Below are positions 1 to 4,976 of a DNA stretch of 8,616 nucleotides, piece after piece. Each line of letters opens with the position of its first letter. The first letter of the stretch is position 1. The position numbers and the translations under genes were made by a program. This DNA comes from SG8-4 sp964598225. GTDB lineage: Bacteria > Planctomycetota > Phycisphaerae > Sedimentisphaerales > Anaerobacaceae. Below the pieces are notes generated by a model. It had not been told where the DNA came from. It made no database searches and worked only from the letters and a program-made list of their open reading frames with translations. The stretch is taken from assembly GCA_964598225.1 (NCBI GenBank), contig CAZRBG010000118.1:1-8616 (forward strand). The letters run 5' to 3'.

Positions 1-1408
1 TTCCGACGGAACTATCCCCATGAAATCGGGAAGTTATTTCGTGCACGATCCTAAAATGCTTTTCGGCCTCATCGAATCGACCGGCCTTTTCGAGTATATG
101 GGCAAGCTGACCCCGAAACGGGCCTCTTTCCGGCAGCAATTCGACCGCTTTAGTGAAGTTCGCAATTGCCTCGTTGGTCTTGCCTGACTGGTATCGACAT
201 GAACCCAAATTCAGATGCAGATAGGCGTTTCTGGGATTGAGCTTGAGGGCTTCATTCAGTAATTCCCCGGCGCGCTGAAATTGCCCGCGTCCAGACAGAA
301 TATTGAACGTCAACAACGCAAGGGTGGGTTTAAATTCGTCAAATTTCGATATGCTCTGGTATATTTCAAGAGCCTTGTCAGGTTCGCGGTCTGAAAGGAA
401 CTGGCCGTAATAGAACTGCGATCCAATCGCCTCAGGATTCAACACAAGAGCCTTCCTGTGGTATTGCTCGGCCAAGTCAGGTTTGCCCTGCTTTTCGGCG
501 AGAATTGCGGACTGAGTGTATCCGAAAGAAGACTCAGGTCTCAGACTTAGGAACCTCTCCATCCGCTCAGAAGCCCGCTTGTATCGGTCGTTAGAGAAAT
601 GGTGATAGGCTTGAACAAGAAGCATGAAAGCGTCCATTGCGTCTTTGCGTTGAGACAAATGCGAATCGGCGGGCTCAAGGGATTGTTCACGCCCGATTTG
701 TCCGAGCAGACGTGTGACCTGGGTGATTGCCGGGCCTCGGGCCCGGACACGTTCGTCGCCCCTTCTCGCAGTCAACGTGGTGAAACAGCCGGCGGCGACA
801 TCCGAGTTCGGCAACAGCATCGGTGAGCCGCTCCATCCCGGGCCGAGGCGCCCGACCTCGCCCAGAGATATGAACCGTGGGACTTGCCGGCGCACGGCCA
901 CAAAGTCAACGATTAACTCCTCCGTCTGCCCGTCGAGACCTTCCGGAACAGGCTCGTTTCCGCCCGTCCCAAGGCTTCGAATTATCTGTGGAATGCCCGT
1001 CACGGTGAGATTTTCGGCCGTTAGAAGGCTCGACTCATCCGCCGGCTTCAGAGCCGGATGCCCCTTCCAGGGTACTCCAAGCACCGCGAGGTCAAGCTCC
1101 TCGTCAGCGGCGACTATACCGGCTTCGGCCCCATCCCCCAGGTACGGACTGGCCGCGAAGACCGTCCCGGCCATCCGGTGCCGGCCCTGTTTGGATTCTT
1201 CGAAGGACAGGTGATACGCCGTTACGACCAGTGTGCCGTCGCCGATCACGAACCCGGCGCCTACGAATCTTCCCATAAAGGAACGCATGGTCACAAGAAC
1301 CAGCCCATCGCGAGGCTCGACAGCGGCAGAATTCTCGGCAAAAAGAAGTGTTTGGTAGCCGAGAGTCAAAATCACAACGGCAAGGACGGATACTCTGAAC
1401 GTGTTCAT
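1..1408 (-). CDS. Secreted trypsin-like serine protease with C-terminal TPR repeats (partial, 3' end outside window)
   Basis: Reading the minus strand from the ATG at 1408, 469 codons stay open to the window edge, so the C-terminus is missing. Residues 1-24 are a signal peptide (hydrophobic VSVLAVVILTLGYQTLLFA), so export is expected. Residues ~35-235 have the chymotrypsin/HtrA layout: G-x-G-F-V-I at 50-55, His66 in TAYH, Asp106 in ELDLAVL, and Ser193 in GWSGSP (the GDSGGP position), giving a complete candidate catalytic triad. From ~255 to 469 there are about five TPR-like helical repeats, the clearest being ALKLNPRNAYLHLNLG at 387-402, then KAVELLPERG and EKAGRFDEAEKHF. TPRs bind protein partners, so a partner- or substrate-docking role is inferred. 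No PDZ domain is visible, unlike DegP/HtrA. The start is set by AAGGAG seven bases upstream. Substrate unknown. Confidence 0.9.
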   Translation of the reverse strand, partial: MNTFRVSVLAVVILTLGYQTLLFAENSAAVEPRDGLVLVTMRSFMGRFVGAGFVIGDGTLVVTAYHLSFEESKQGRHRMAGTVFAASPYLGDGAEAGIVAADEELDLAVLGVPWKGHPALKPADESSLLTAENLTVTGIPQIIRSLGTGGNEPVPEGLDGQTEELIVDFVAVRRQVPRFISLGEVGRLGPGWSGSPMLLPNSDVAAGCFTTLTARRGDERVRARGPAITQVTRLLGQIGREQSLEPADSHLSQRKDAMDAFMLLVQAYHHFSNDRYKRASERMERFLSLRPESSFGYTQSAILAEKQGKPDLAEQYHRKALVLNPEAIGSQFYYGQFLSDREPDKALEIYQSISKFDEFKPTLALLTFNILSGRGQFQRAGELLNEALKLNPRNAYLHLNLGSCRYQSGKTNEAIANFTKAVELLPERGPFRGQLAHILEKAGRFDEAEKHFRIVHEITSRFHGDSSVG

Positions 1409-1415
1409 GTGCTTT

Positions 1416-1421
1416 CTCCTT
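1416..1421 (-). promoter_or_regulatory. Ribosome binding site of the protease-TPR gene
   Basis: AAGGAG on the minus strand, seven bases before the ATG at 1408. It fixes the start of an open frame that has no stop inside the window. Confidence 0.75.
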
Positions 1422-1439
1422 AGTTATTTAGCGTAAATC

Positions 1440-1468
1440 AGTATATAACAATCTCGCGATTCGGGAAA
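1440..1468 (-). promoter_or_regulatory. Possible promoter of the protease-TPR gene
   Basis: On the minus strand a -10-like TATACT (1445-1440) lies 17 bases after a poor -35-like TTTCCC (1468-1463), about 32 bases before the start codon. The left end of the deleted IS begins only 19 bases beyond the -35. The -35 is weak, so this is tentative. Confidence 0.35.
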
Positions 1469-1487
1469 GAATTCGTTCAGATAAAAA

Positions 1488-1506
1488 GTGAAGTTTCGCA
1501 CTTTTT
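1488..1506 (+). repeat. Left terminal inverted repeat
   Basis: GTGAAGTTTCGCACTTTTT. It matches the reverse complement of 1922-1940 (GTAAACTTTCGCACTTTTG) at 16 of 19 bases. Together with the flanking A-tract it can also fold into a local AAAAAGTG/CACTTTTT hairpin. Confidence 0.8.
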
Positions 1507-1594
1507 AAGCGACTAATTTTAATGATTTATCAATACGAACATATCGACCATCGGATGTCTTTATTGAATTAACGATTAAGACAGGGAGGTCGAT

Positions 1595-1913
1595 ATGCAC
1601 AATATATCTTCGACATGGACAGTTCTTCTTCAACAGTTTTCTCCTCTTTTTACATCGCCCGGAGCGCGCCGCCGCATTGAGCCTTTGGTTGTACTCGATG
1701 GTCTGGCTCTGGTATCTCAAGCAGAAATCCAGTCGAAGATTTTTCATCGTTCAGCCCTGGTACAGTCGGAAGTCGGCTCCGAGCTTTGCCGATGCGTTGA
1801 GTTGCCTTCGACGCGAGCTTTGGCGTGAGAGCATAAAATATATGTTCGGTATTTCCGCCGTACATGACAAAAAATTCGAGTTTGTGCTGGAGGCGTTAGC
1901 CCCAGCAGCCTGA
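1595..1913 (+). pseudogene. Transposase remnant: N-terminal start fused out of frame to the C-terminus
   Basis: GGGAGG five bases before the ATG at 1595 looks like the original start. The first frame reads MHNISSTWTVLLQQFSPLFT, resembling the W-x-x-L-L-x-x-F-x-x-x-F-T opening of a planctomycete-rich DDE transposase group. Near 1655 the homology switches frame: from PERAAALSLWLYSMVWLWYL onward the protein reads through QPWYSRKSAPSFADALSCLR to a TGA at 1911-1913. The W-Y-x-x-K-x-x-P-S-F-A-D-x-L-x-x-L-R-R block is the familiar C-terminal signature of that group. The whole DDE catalytic core between the two pieces is missing. The out-of-frame junction leaves no functional product. Family recognition is from memory of the motifs, not a search. 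Confidence 0.7.
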
Positions 1914-1921
1914 ACCATTAA

Positions 1922-1940
1922 CAAAAGTGCGAAAGTTTAC
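1922..1940 (-). repeat. Right terminal inverted repeat
   Basis: On the plus strand this reads CAAAAGTGCGAAAGTTTAC, the inverted partner of 1488-1506. It lies nine bases after the transposase stop codon. Confidence 0.8.
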
Positions 1941-2022
1941 AAATCCAATATGTCCGATAAAGCCCGGTAGGGAGTGCACCGCACATCATCCTATGTTGTC
2001 ACTTACACACGACCCACTCCGC

Positions 2023-2178
2023 TCAAGACTCACCCTCGCCGGAACTTTCCTTTACTTTCATCTGCCGGCCGCAGCAGACGATGTTACATGCACAGGATGT
2101 GTCGCAATCTTTGACAACCTCCATCTCGACGCCGCAATTCTCGCAGCTCAATATTTGTCCCTTCTTGACAGGTTCCAT
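2023..2178 (-). CDS. Small cysteine-rich desulforedoxin-like protein (51 aa)
   Basis: The start is the ATG at 2178, preceded six bases away by AAGGAG; a longer reading frame upstream has no comparable signal. The 51-residue product begins MEPVKKGQILSCENCGVEME and carries seven cysteines: C12, C15, C25, C29, C31, C35 and C36. C12-x2-C15-G and C35-C36-G reproduce the four-cysteine FeS4 site of desulforedoxin and of the N-terminal domain of desulfoferrodoxin, with 19 residues between the pairs. The extra C25-x3-C29-x-C31 cluster is not part of the canonical desulforedoxin site and could hold a second metal or form disulfides. There is no signal peptide, so it is probably cytoplasmic. It lies 128 bases after the HAD gene on the same strand and may be cotranscribed. 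A role in electron transfer or metal binding is inferred. Confidence 0.75.
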   Translation of the reverse strand: MEPVKKGQILSCENCGVEMEVVKDCDTSCACNIVCCGRQMKVKESSGEGES

Positions 2179-2184
2179 GATTAT

Positions 2185-2190
2185 CTCCTT
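2185..2190 (-). promoter_or_regulatory. Ribosome binding site that sets the desulforedoxin-like start
   Basis: AAGGAG on the minus strand, six bases before the ATG at 2178. It favours the 51-residue protein over a 77-residue reading from 2256. Confidence 0.75.
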
Positions 2191-2306
2191 AACGTTGCCG
2201 CAAACTTTCAACTCTTCCTTTCTGCTGTGAGACGCACCAGTCTCATCCGAAACCAATCTACACGCAATGCGCGGGATTTGCCAGAAATATCAAGAGGAAA
2301 GTTTAA

Positions 2307-2969
2307 TCAATCGAGCAATTTCAGAACTTCCTGCGGAGTTTCAAGCAGGGCTTGAGCGCCGTTTGTCGAGAGTTCCTCGGCGGTTCGGAAGCCCCAGAGG
2401 GCGCCGGCGGGGAACATTCCGGCTGCTACGGCGGTTTGCATGTCGGTGTTTGTGTCGCCGAGGTAGATGAATCTTTCCGGTGGTATGCCGAGTTCGTCGG
2501 CGATACTCAGAGCGCCGGCGGGATCGGGCTTGATGGGCATATCGGGCGTGGCGCCGCGGACGATCTCGAAATTGAAATCAGGCAGTAATTTCTCCACTGT
2601 CTTTTTGGTGAAAGCGTCGGGCTTGTTCGACAGGACGGCCTTTGCGATGCCACGTTGGTCCAGCTCAGCGAGCAACTGCGTCATGCCGGGATAGGGCCTG
2701 GTATTCTCGGCCCAGCGGGTTTCGTATTCGGCGATTATCGCATCATGGCACTTTTTAAGCGTATCGGCATCTTGACTTTCTTCGGGCAGCGCCCGCCTGA
2801 CGAGCCAATCCATCCCCTCGCCCAGGAAATAACGATAGGCATCTTGCGGGTGCGGCGGAAAGCCCAAGCGCTCCAACGCGCCATTCGTCGAGTTCGCGAT
2901 GTCGGCCAGCGTATCGAGCAGCGTCCCGTCGAGGTCGAACAGTACGGCTTGAAATTTGCTCTTGCTCAC
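2307..2969 (-). CDS. HAD-superfamily phosphatase, phosphoglycolate phosphatase-like (220 aa)
   Basis: A complete HAD fold with a helical cap after motif I, the layout of Gph/PGMB-type hydrolases. Motif I is FDLDGTLLDT with nucleophile Asp12 and acid/base Asp14; motif II is LSNKPD with Ser114; motif III is Lys147 in MPIKPDP; motif IV is YLGDTNTDM with Asp172 and Asp176. The enzyme should remove phosphate from a small phospho-metabolite through an aspartyl-phosphate with Mg2+. 2-phosphoglycolate is the family default, but substrate cannot be read from sequence. I chose the GTG at 2969 because it overlaps the TGA of yjbQ as GTGA and sits just before motif I. An ATG at 3044 would add 25 residues encoded inside yjbQ with no HAD similarity. 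The length is typical of the family. Confidence 0.92.
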   Translation of the reverse strand: MSKSKFQAVLFDLDGTLLDTLADIANSTNGALERLGFPPHPQDAYRYFLGEGMDWLVRRALPEESQDADTLKKCHDAIIAEYETRWAENTRPYPGMTQLLAELDQRGIAKAVLSNKPDAFTKKTVEKLLPDFNFEIVRGATPDMPIKPDPAGALSIADELGIPPERFIYLGDTNTDMQTAVAAGMFPAGALWGFRTAEELSTNGAQALLETPQEVLKLLD

Positions 2970-3385
2970 TCTCCCACCATCTGGCAAATCACGGTTCGAG
3001 TTCTCGGCCTGGTATCGAAGTCGATAAGAATGATCTGTTGCCACGTGCCCAGCGCGAGCCGGCCGGCGGTCACCGGAACGCTCAACGACGGCCCGAGCAG
3101 CGAGGCCCGAACGTGCGAATGGCCGTTATCGTCGTGCCATGTTTCTTCGTGCTCGTACCGGGCGTTCTGCGGCGCTATCTTCTCGAAAGCGGCCTCAAGA
3201 TCATAATTCGCCAGCCCCGGCTCGTATTCGGTCGTCGTGATCCCCGCTGTCGATCCAACGTTGAAAGCGGTAACCGTCCCGTCCGCCATGCCGGATTCAG
3301 CCACCGCCGTTGCCACCTGATCGGTGATGTTGACGACTTCGCAATTGCCCCTTGTCTTAATGTTAAGCTCCTGGGTTTCTACCAT
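2966..3385 (-). CDS. yjbQ: YjbQ/UPF0047 family protein (secondary thiamine-phosphate synthase-like, 139 aa)
   Basis: The length and landmarks are those of UPF0047: an N-terminal ELNIKTRG strand, ITDQVATAVAESG, then GHSHVRASLLGPSLSVPV (residues 88-105) and GRLALGTWQQIILIDFD (108-124), the two most conserved family blocks. E. coli YjbQ has been reported to have weak thiamine-phosphate synthase activity, but the true physiological role of the family is unsettled. The usual HTTA near residue 45 is replaced by GSTAGIT, so a conserved histidine may be lost, although His89 and His91 remain. It is first in a minus-strand operon; its stop overlaps the GTG of the HAD phosphatase by four bases. An AAAGG lies nine bases before the ATG. 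Probably cytoplasmic, since no signal peptide is seen. Confidence 0.92.
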   Translation of the reverse strand: MVETQELNIKTRGNCEVVNITDQVATAVAESGMADGTVTAFNVGSTAGITTTEYEPGLANYDLEAAFEKIAPQNARYEHEETWHDDNGHSHVRASLLGPSLSVPVTAGRLALGTWQQIILIDFDTRPRTRTVICQMVGE

Positions 3386-3448
3386 CGTTGAGAACCTTTA
3401 TCATCAAGTTGTTACTCCCACAAAACTGCCCGAGTAAATGAATTCGTC

Positions 3449-3477
3449 AGATTACCGGATCGGACCGTTATCCTCAA
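3449..3477 (-). promoter_or_regulatory. Possible promoter of the yjbQ-HAD operon
   Basis: On the minus strand TTGAGG (3477-3472) and TAATCT (3454-3449) are 17 bases apart, giving a ~55-base leader before yjbQ. Match to consensus is moderate. Confidence 0.4.
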
Positions 3478-3567
3478 GCAATTTTCAAAGCCGGGGCGGG
3501 GCAGGCATCCAACTACCCTGATTCGATTATTATCGGACTTGCGTTTACTTACGCTTGCAATAAAACC

Positions 3568-3617
3568 AAAAAAAGAAGCCCCTGCATAAAGGAGGGTGGT
3601 GAAGCCAGCAGGGGCTT
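3568..3617 (-). terminator. Intrinsic terminator hairpin with CCTCCTT in its loop (copy 1)
   Basis: AAGCCCCTGC (3576-3585) pairs with GCAGGGGCTT (3608-3617), ten base pairs around a 22-nt loop. Read on the minus strand the stem is followed by TTCTTTTTTTGG, a good U-tract. On the plus strand the stem is followed by ACGGGGG, so termination is in the minus direction. The loop contains CCTCCTT. No minus-strand gene ends just before it. It is nearly the same as the hairpin at 3776-3812. Confidence 0.7.
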
Positions 3618-3769
3618 ACGGGGGAAACCGGTCTATAATACCGCTTTCGGACAGCTAAGACGCTCGCGAAGCGGACAATATTGCCGATTTTTTCAAAAAT
3701 GAAAAGATTTCTCGATTTTTCCGGCGCGGGGATAGATTATTTCACGGCAGGCGCCCGCATCGGCGCAAC
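3618..3769. other. Gap between the two terminator hairpins; no gene seen
   Basis: No credible ORF on either strand. The plus strand has a CCGCTT/AAGCGG inverted repeat (about 3642-3674), two CGATTTTT tracts around 3685-3720, and a GC-rich stretch 3721-3765. On the minus strand a TATTAT near 3638 could be a -10 for a short RNA ending at the copy 1 terminator, but I find no matching -35. A 19-codon plus-strand frame opens at GTG 3599 behind AAAGGAGG and ends near 3658; it overlaps the hairpin and I do not call it. Confidence 0.4.
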
Positions 3770-3812
3770 AAAAAAGCCCCTGCCTGAAGGAGGACCAAAA
3801 AACAGCAGGGGC
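3770..3812 (-). terminator. Intrinsic terminator hairpin with CCTCCTT in its loop (copy 2)
   Basis: GCCCCTGC (3776-3783) pairs with GCAGGGGC (3805-3812) around a 21-nt loop. On the minus strand it is followed by TTTTTTGTTG. The loop contains CCTCCTT. It is the 3' end of the candidate small RNA called at 3770-3923. Confidence 0.75.
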
Positions 3813-3923
3813 ATTCTTAGAGAGGGCTGTAAGCTTCCGTGAATACTACCCTCTCGTCAGAAACGTATTCCGGCCGGCACCCCCAAGCTATGCATACCGG
3901 CCGGAGATCAGGTTGTTCATATA
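3770..3923 (-). ncRNA. Candidate small RNA (~150 nt) with three hairpins, ending in the CCUCCUU-loop terminator
   Basis: A good minus-strand promoter (3957-3930) would start transcription near 3923, and an intrinsic terminator ends it near 3770. In transcript order the RNA would contain: hairpin A, CCGGCCGG pairing with CCGGCCGG (3869-3877 with 3897-3905, nine pairs); hairpin B, GAGAGGG with CCCTCTC (3820-3826 with 3849-3855); and hairpin C, the terminator. There is no ORF of note in it. The apical CCUCCUU of hairpin C is complementary to AAGGAGG, so a natural hypothesis is a trans-acting RNA that masks ribosome binding sites, by analogy with the C-rich-loop small RNAs of staphylococci. It could also be the leader or tail of a longer transcript. 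It does not match any RNA family I recognise. Confidence 0.5.
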
Positions 3924-4145
3924 TTAATTATTATCGTGATTTCGCAGGACCTGCCAAATAGTCTCTTCCTTGAAATAAACGTCTAAATTCCTTGATTGAG
4001 GATCGAGAAAAGATATTTTAACGCAATTTGGACCGAAAAAGAATGTGCCGAAGCAAATGTTGTCATTGATCAATTCACCTTGGTTTGTTAATATGGAGAA
4101 GATAGCATAGGAGGAACTATTTTGTGACGGTCGAAAAAGTTGCAT
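3924..4145 (-). CDS. Doubtful hypothetical ORF (73 aa)
   Basis: An uninterrupted 73-codon frame on the minus strand starting MQLFRPSQNS and ending IWQVLRNHDNN. The composition is protein-like (FGTFFFGPNCVKISFLD in the middle), but I recognise no family. There is no ribosome binding site before the ATG at 4145 and a stop lies two codons upstream. Its 5' end overlaps the plus-strand promoter and leader of the lipoprotein gene, and its 3' end overlaps the small-RNA promoter. It may be chance, or a fragment of a decayed gene in this AT-richer patch. Confidence 0.22.
   Translation of the reverse strand: MQLFRPSQNSSSYAIFSILTNQGELINDNICFGTFFFGPNCVKISFLDPQSRNLDVYFKEETIWQVLRNHDNN
3930..3957 (-). promoter_or_regulatory. 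Promoter of the candidate small RNA
   Basis: On the minus strand TTGGCA (3957-3952) and GATAAT (3935-3930), each 5/6 to the sigma-70 consensus, separated by 16 bases. A GCAGGTCCTGC near-perfect palindrome (3944-3954) overlaps the -35 and could be an operator. Confidence 0.5.
4066..4094 (+). promoter_or_regulatory. Possible promoter of the lipoprotein-metalloprotease pair
   Basis: TTGATC (4066-4071) and TAATAT (4089-4094) with a 17-base spacer. Transcription would start near 4101, leaving a ~66-base leader that carries AGGAGG at 4109-4114 and a seven-codon frame. Confidence 0.45.
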
Positions 4146-4147
4146 AA
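4124..4147 (+). CDS. Possible seven-codon leader ORF
   Basis: GTG-ACG-GTC-GAA-AAA-GTT-GCA-TAA (MTVEKVA) begins nine bases after AGGAGG at 4109-4114, a better ribosome binding site than that of the downstream lipoprotein gene. It ends 19 bases before the lipoprotein start. It could affect translation of the lipoprotein, or the AGGAGG may be fortuitous. Confidence 0.2.
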   Translation: MTVEKVA

Positions 4148-4166
4148 TTCAAAAGAAGGACATGCC

Positions 4167-4934
4167 ATGAGAACTCACAAGTTAGTCTTTATGGTTATTA
4201 CGACGATTGCGGGAACCTGCCTGATAATCCCGGGCTGCTGCCGAGAGAAAGACGGCGCCACAGTGCAAATCGAGCCTTCCGGCGATAAAATGCCGTTCCA
4301 ACGCCCCATGCGGACCAGAAAACGGGCCCCCAGTCCTTACGGCAAACTGAGAGTACCGGCAGAAATCTACGTCGATCTCGTCCGGCCCGAGCCAGCAGGC
4401 GATCCGGTCAAACTGACAGTCTCGGCATTTTCGGAGGTCGCGGCAAAAACCGGCGTTATAACACTGAAACTGCCCGAAATCGGCACAGAGCCGGAACGCA
4501 CTGAGATCCTGTGGGCAGCCGCCCCGTCGGATTTGATCGCCGAAACAAGAGAATACGCCCTTCCCGCCCTGCCCGCGGGAAAGTACCATTTGGCAGGTAT
4601 TCTCGAATTCACGCCCGATCGCGAGAATGCGGACAAGCTCGTGGTTTCGGACTCACTCTACCTCGACGTAAGAGCCGGCGGGATTCTCTCATCCAACGTG
4701 TCATTCCGGCAGATCAGGCGGTGGGAGTTGTACGAAGAATTAGAGCAACGCGTGCTGAAAAGCCTCAATCCCGGCTTAGCAACAGCCGACCCGGAGACAA
4801 TGGCCTGCTATCGCGAATTGATAGAAACCACCAATCCCGGCCTGATAAAGAACAAAATCGCCGAGCTGCGAGCCACCGATCCCGACGTGGCCCGAAGAAT
4901 CATGGAATTGAATCAAACCAAATCGCATCGTTAG
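4167..4934 (+). CDS. Predicted lipoprotein of unknown function (255 aa)
   Basis: The start is the ATG at 4167 with GAAGGA six bases upstream; a TTG at 4140 in the same frame would add nine non-hydrophobic residues and is less likely. Residues 1-23 form a signal peptide (KLVFMVITTIAGTCLIIPG) ending in a lipobox-like IIPGC with Cys24, so attachment to a membrane through a lipidated cysteine is predicted; Pro at -2 is unusual. Residues 25-60 are basic and proline-rich. Residues ~62-170 look like beta-strands of one or two Ig-like domains (PAEIYVDLVRPEP, VKLTVSAFSEVA, ALPALPAGKYHLAGILEF, LVVSDSLYLDV). Residues ~183-250 are helical with two NPGL motifs. No family recognised. It lies 42 bases before the metalloprotease gene on the same strand, so cotranscription and a shared role at the cell surface are inferred. 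Confidence 0.85.
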   Translation: MRTHKLVFMVITTIAGTCLIIPGCCREKDGATVQIEPSGDKMPFQRPMRTRKRAPSPYGKLRVPAEIYVDLVRPEPAGDPVKLTVSAFSEVAAKTGVITLKLPEIGTEPERTEILWAAAPSDLIAETREYALPALPAGKYHLAGILEFTPDRENADKLVVSDSLYLDVRAGGILSSNVSFRQIRRWELYEELEQRVLKSLNPGLATADPETMACYRELIETTNPGLIKNKIAELRATDPDVARRIMELNQTKSHR

Positions 4935-4976
4935 ATTGATTGCTGAGATAGCCAACCTGAAATAAGGATTTCAAAC

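Larger units (their letters stand above)
1488..1940 (+). mobile_element. Internally deleted, non-autonomous IS (MITE-like), 453 bp
   Basis: The segment is bounded by 19-bp inverted repeats matching at 16 of 19 positions (12 in a row, TTTCGCACTTTT) and carries only the first ~20 and last ~85 codons of a transposase, joined out of frame near 1655. Both ends are kept and the catalytic middle is gone, which is the usual architecture of a MITE-like derivative that depends on a full copy elsewhere. The right repeat begins nine bases after the transposase stop, as expected for an intact IS end. No target-site duplication is visible: the flanks are ATAAAAA on the left and AAATCCA on the right. The IS family is not named here because the DDE core is absent. 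Confidence 0.8.

Noticed and set aside
714..1214. 166-codon plus-strand reading frame, arginine/serine/proline rich
   Set aside because: It is antisense to the protease-TPR gene, whose frame carries signal peptide, triad and TPRs; the composition is typical of a shadow frame.
1483..1506. AAAAAGTG/CACTTTTT hairpin as a bidirectional terminator
   Set aside because: The arm is explained by the IS inverted repeat meeting an A-tract; the stem is AT-rich and weak.
1505..1747. 80-codon minus-strand frame within the IS remnant
   Set aside because: Antisense to the transposase fragments and without any start signal; highly basic shadow composition.
1972..2017. GGAGTG/CACTCC inverted repeat downstream of the desulforedoxin-like gene
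   Set aside because: Six base pairs about 34 bases apart with no T-tract; too weak to call a terminator.
2655..3206. 183-codon plus-strand frame
   Set aside because: Antisense to the HAD and yjbQ genes, both with clear motifs; no ribosome binding site or recognisable domain.
3599..3658. 19-codon plus-strand frame starting GTG behind AAAGGAGG
   Set aside because: The ribosome-site-like stretch is the loop of the minus-strand terminator and is repeated at copy 2, where no start codon follows; so the SD resemblance is better explained by the hairpin.
3568..3812. CRISPR array from the repeated GCCCCTGC motif
   Set aside because: Only two copies, each itself a hairpin with a U-tract, 200 bp apart, and no regular spacers or cas genes.
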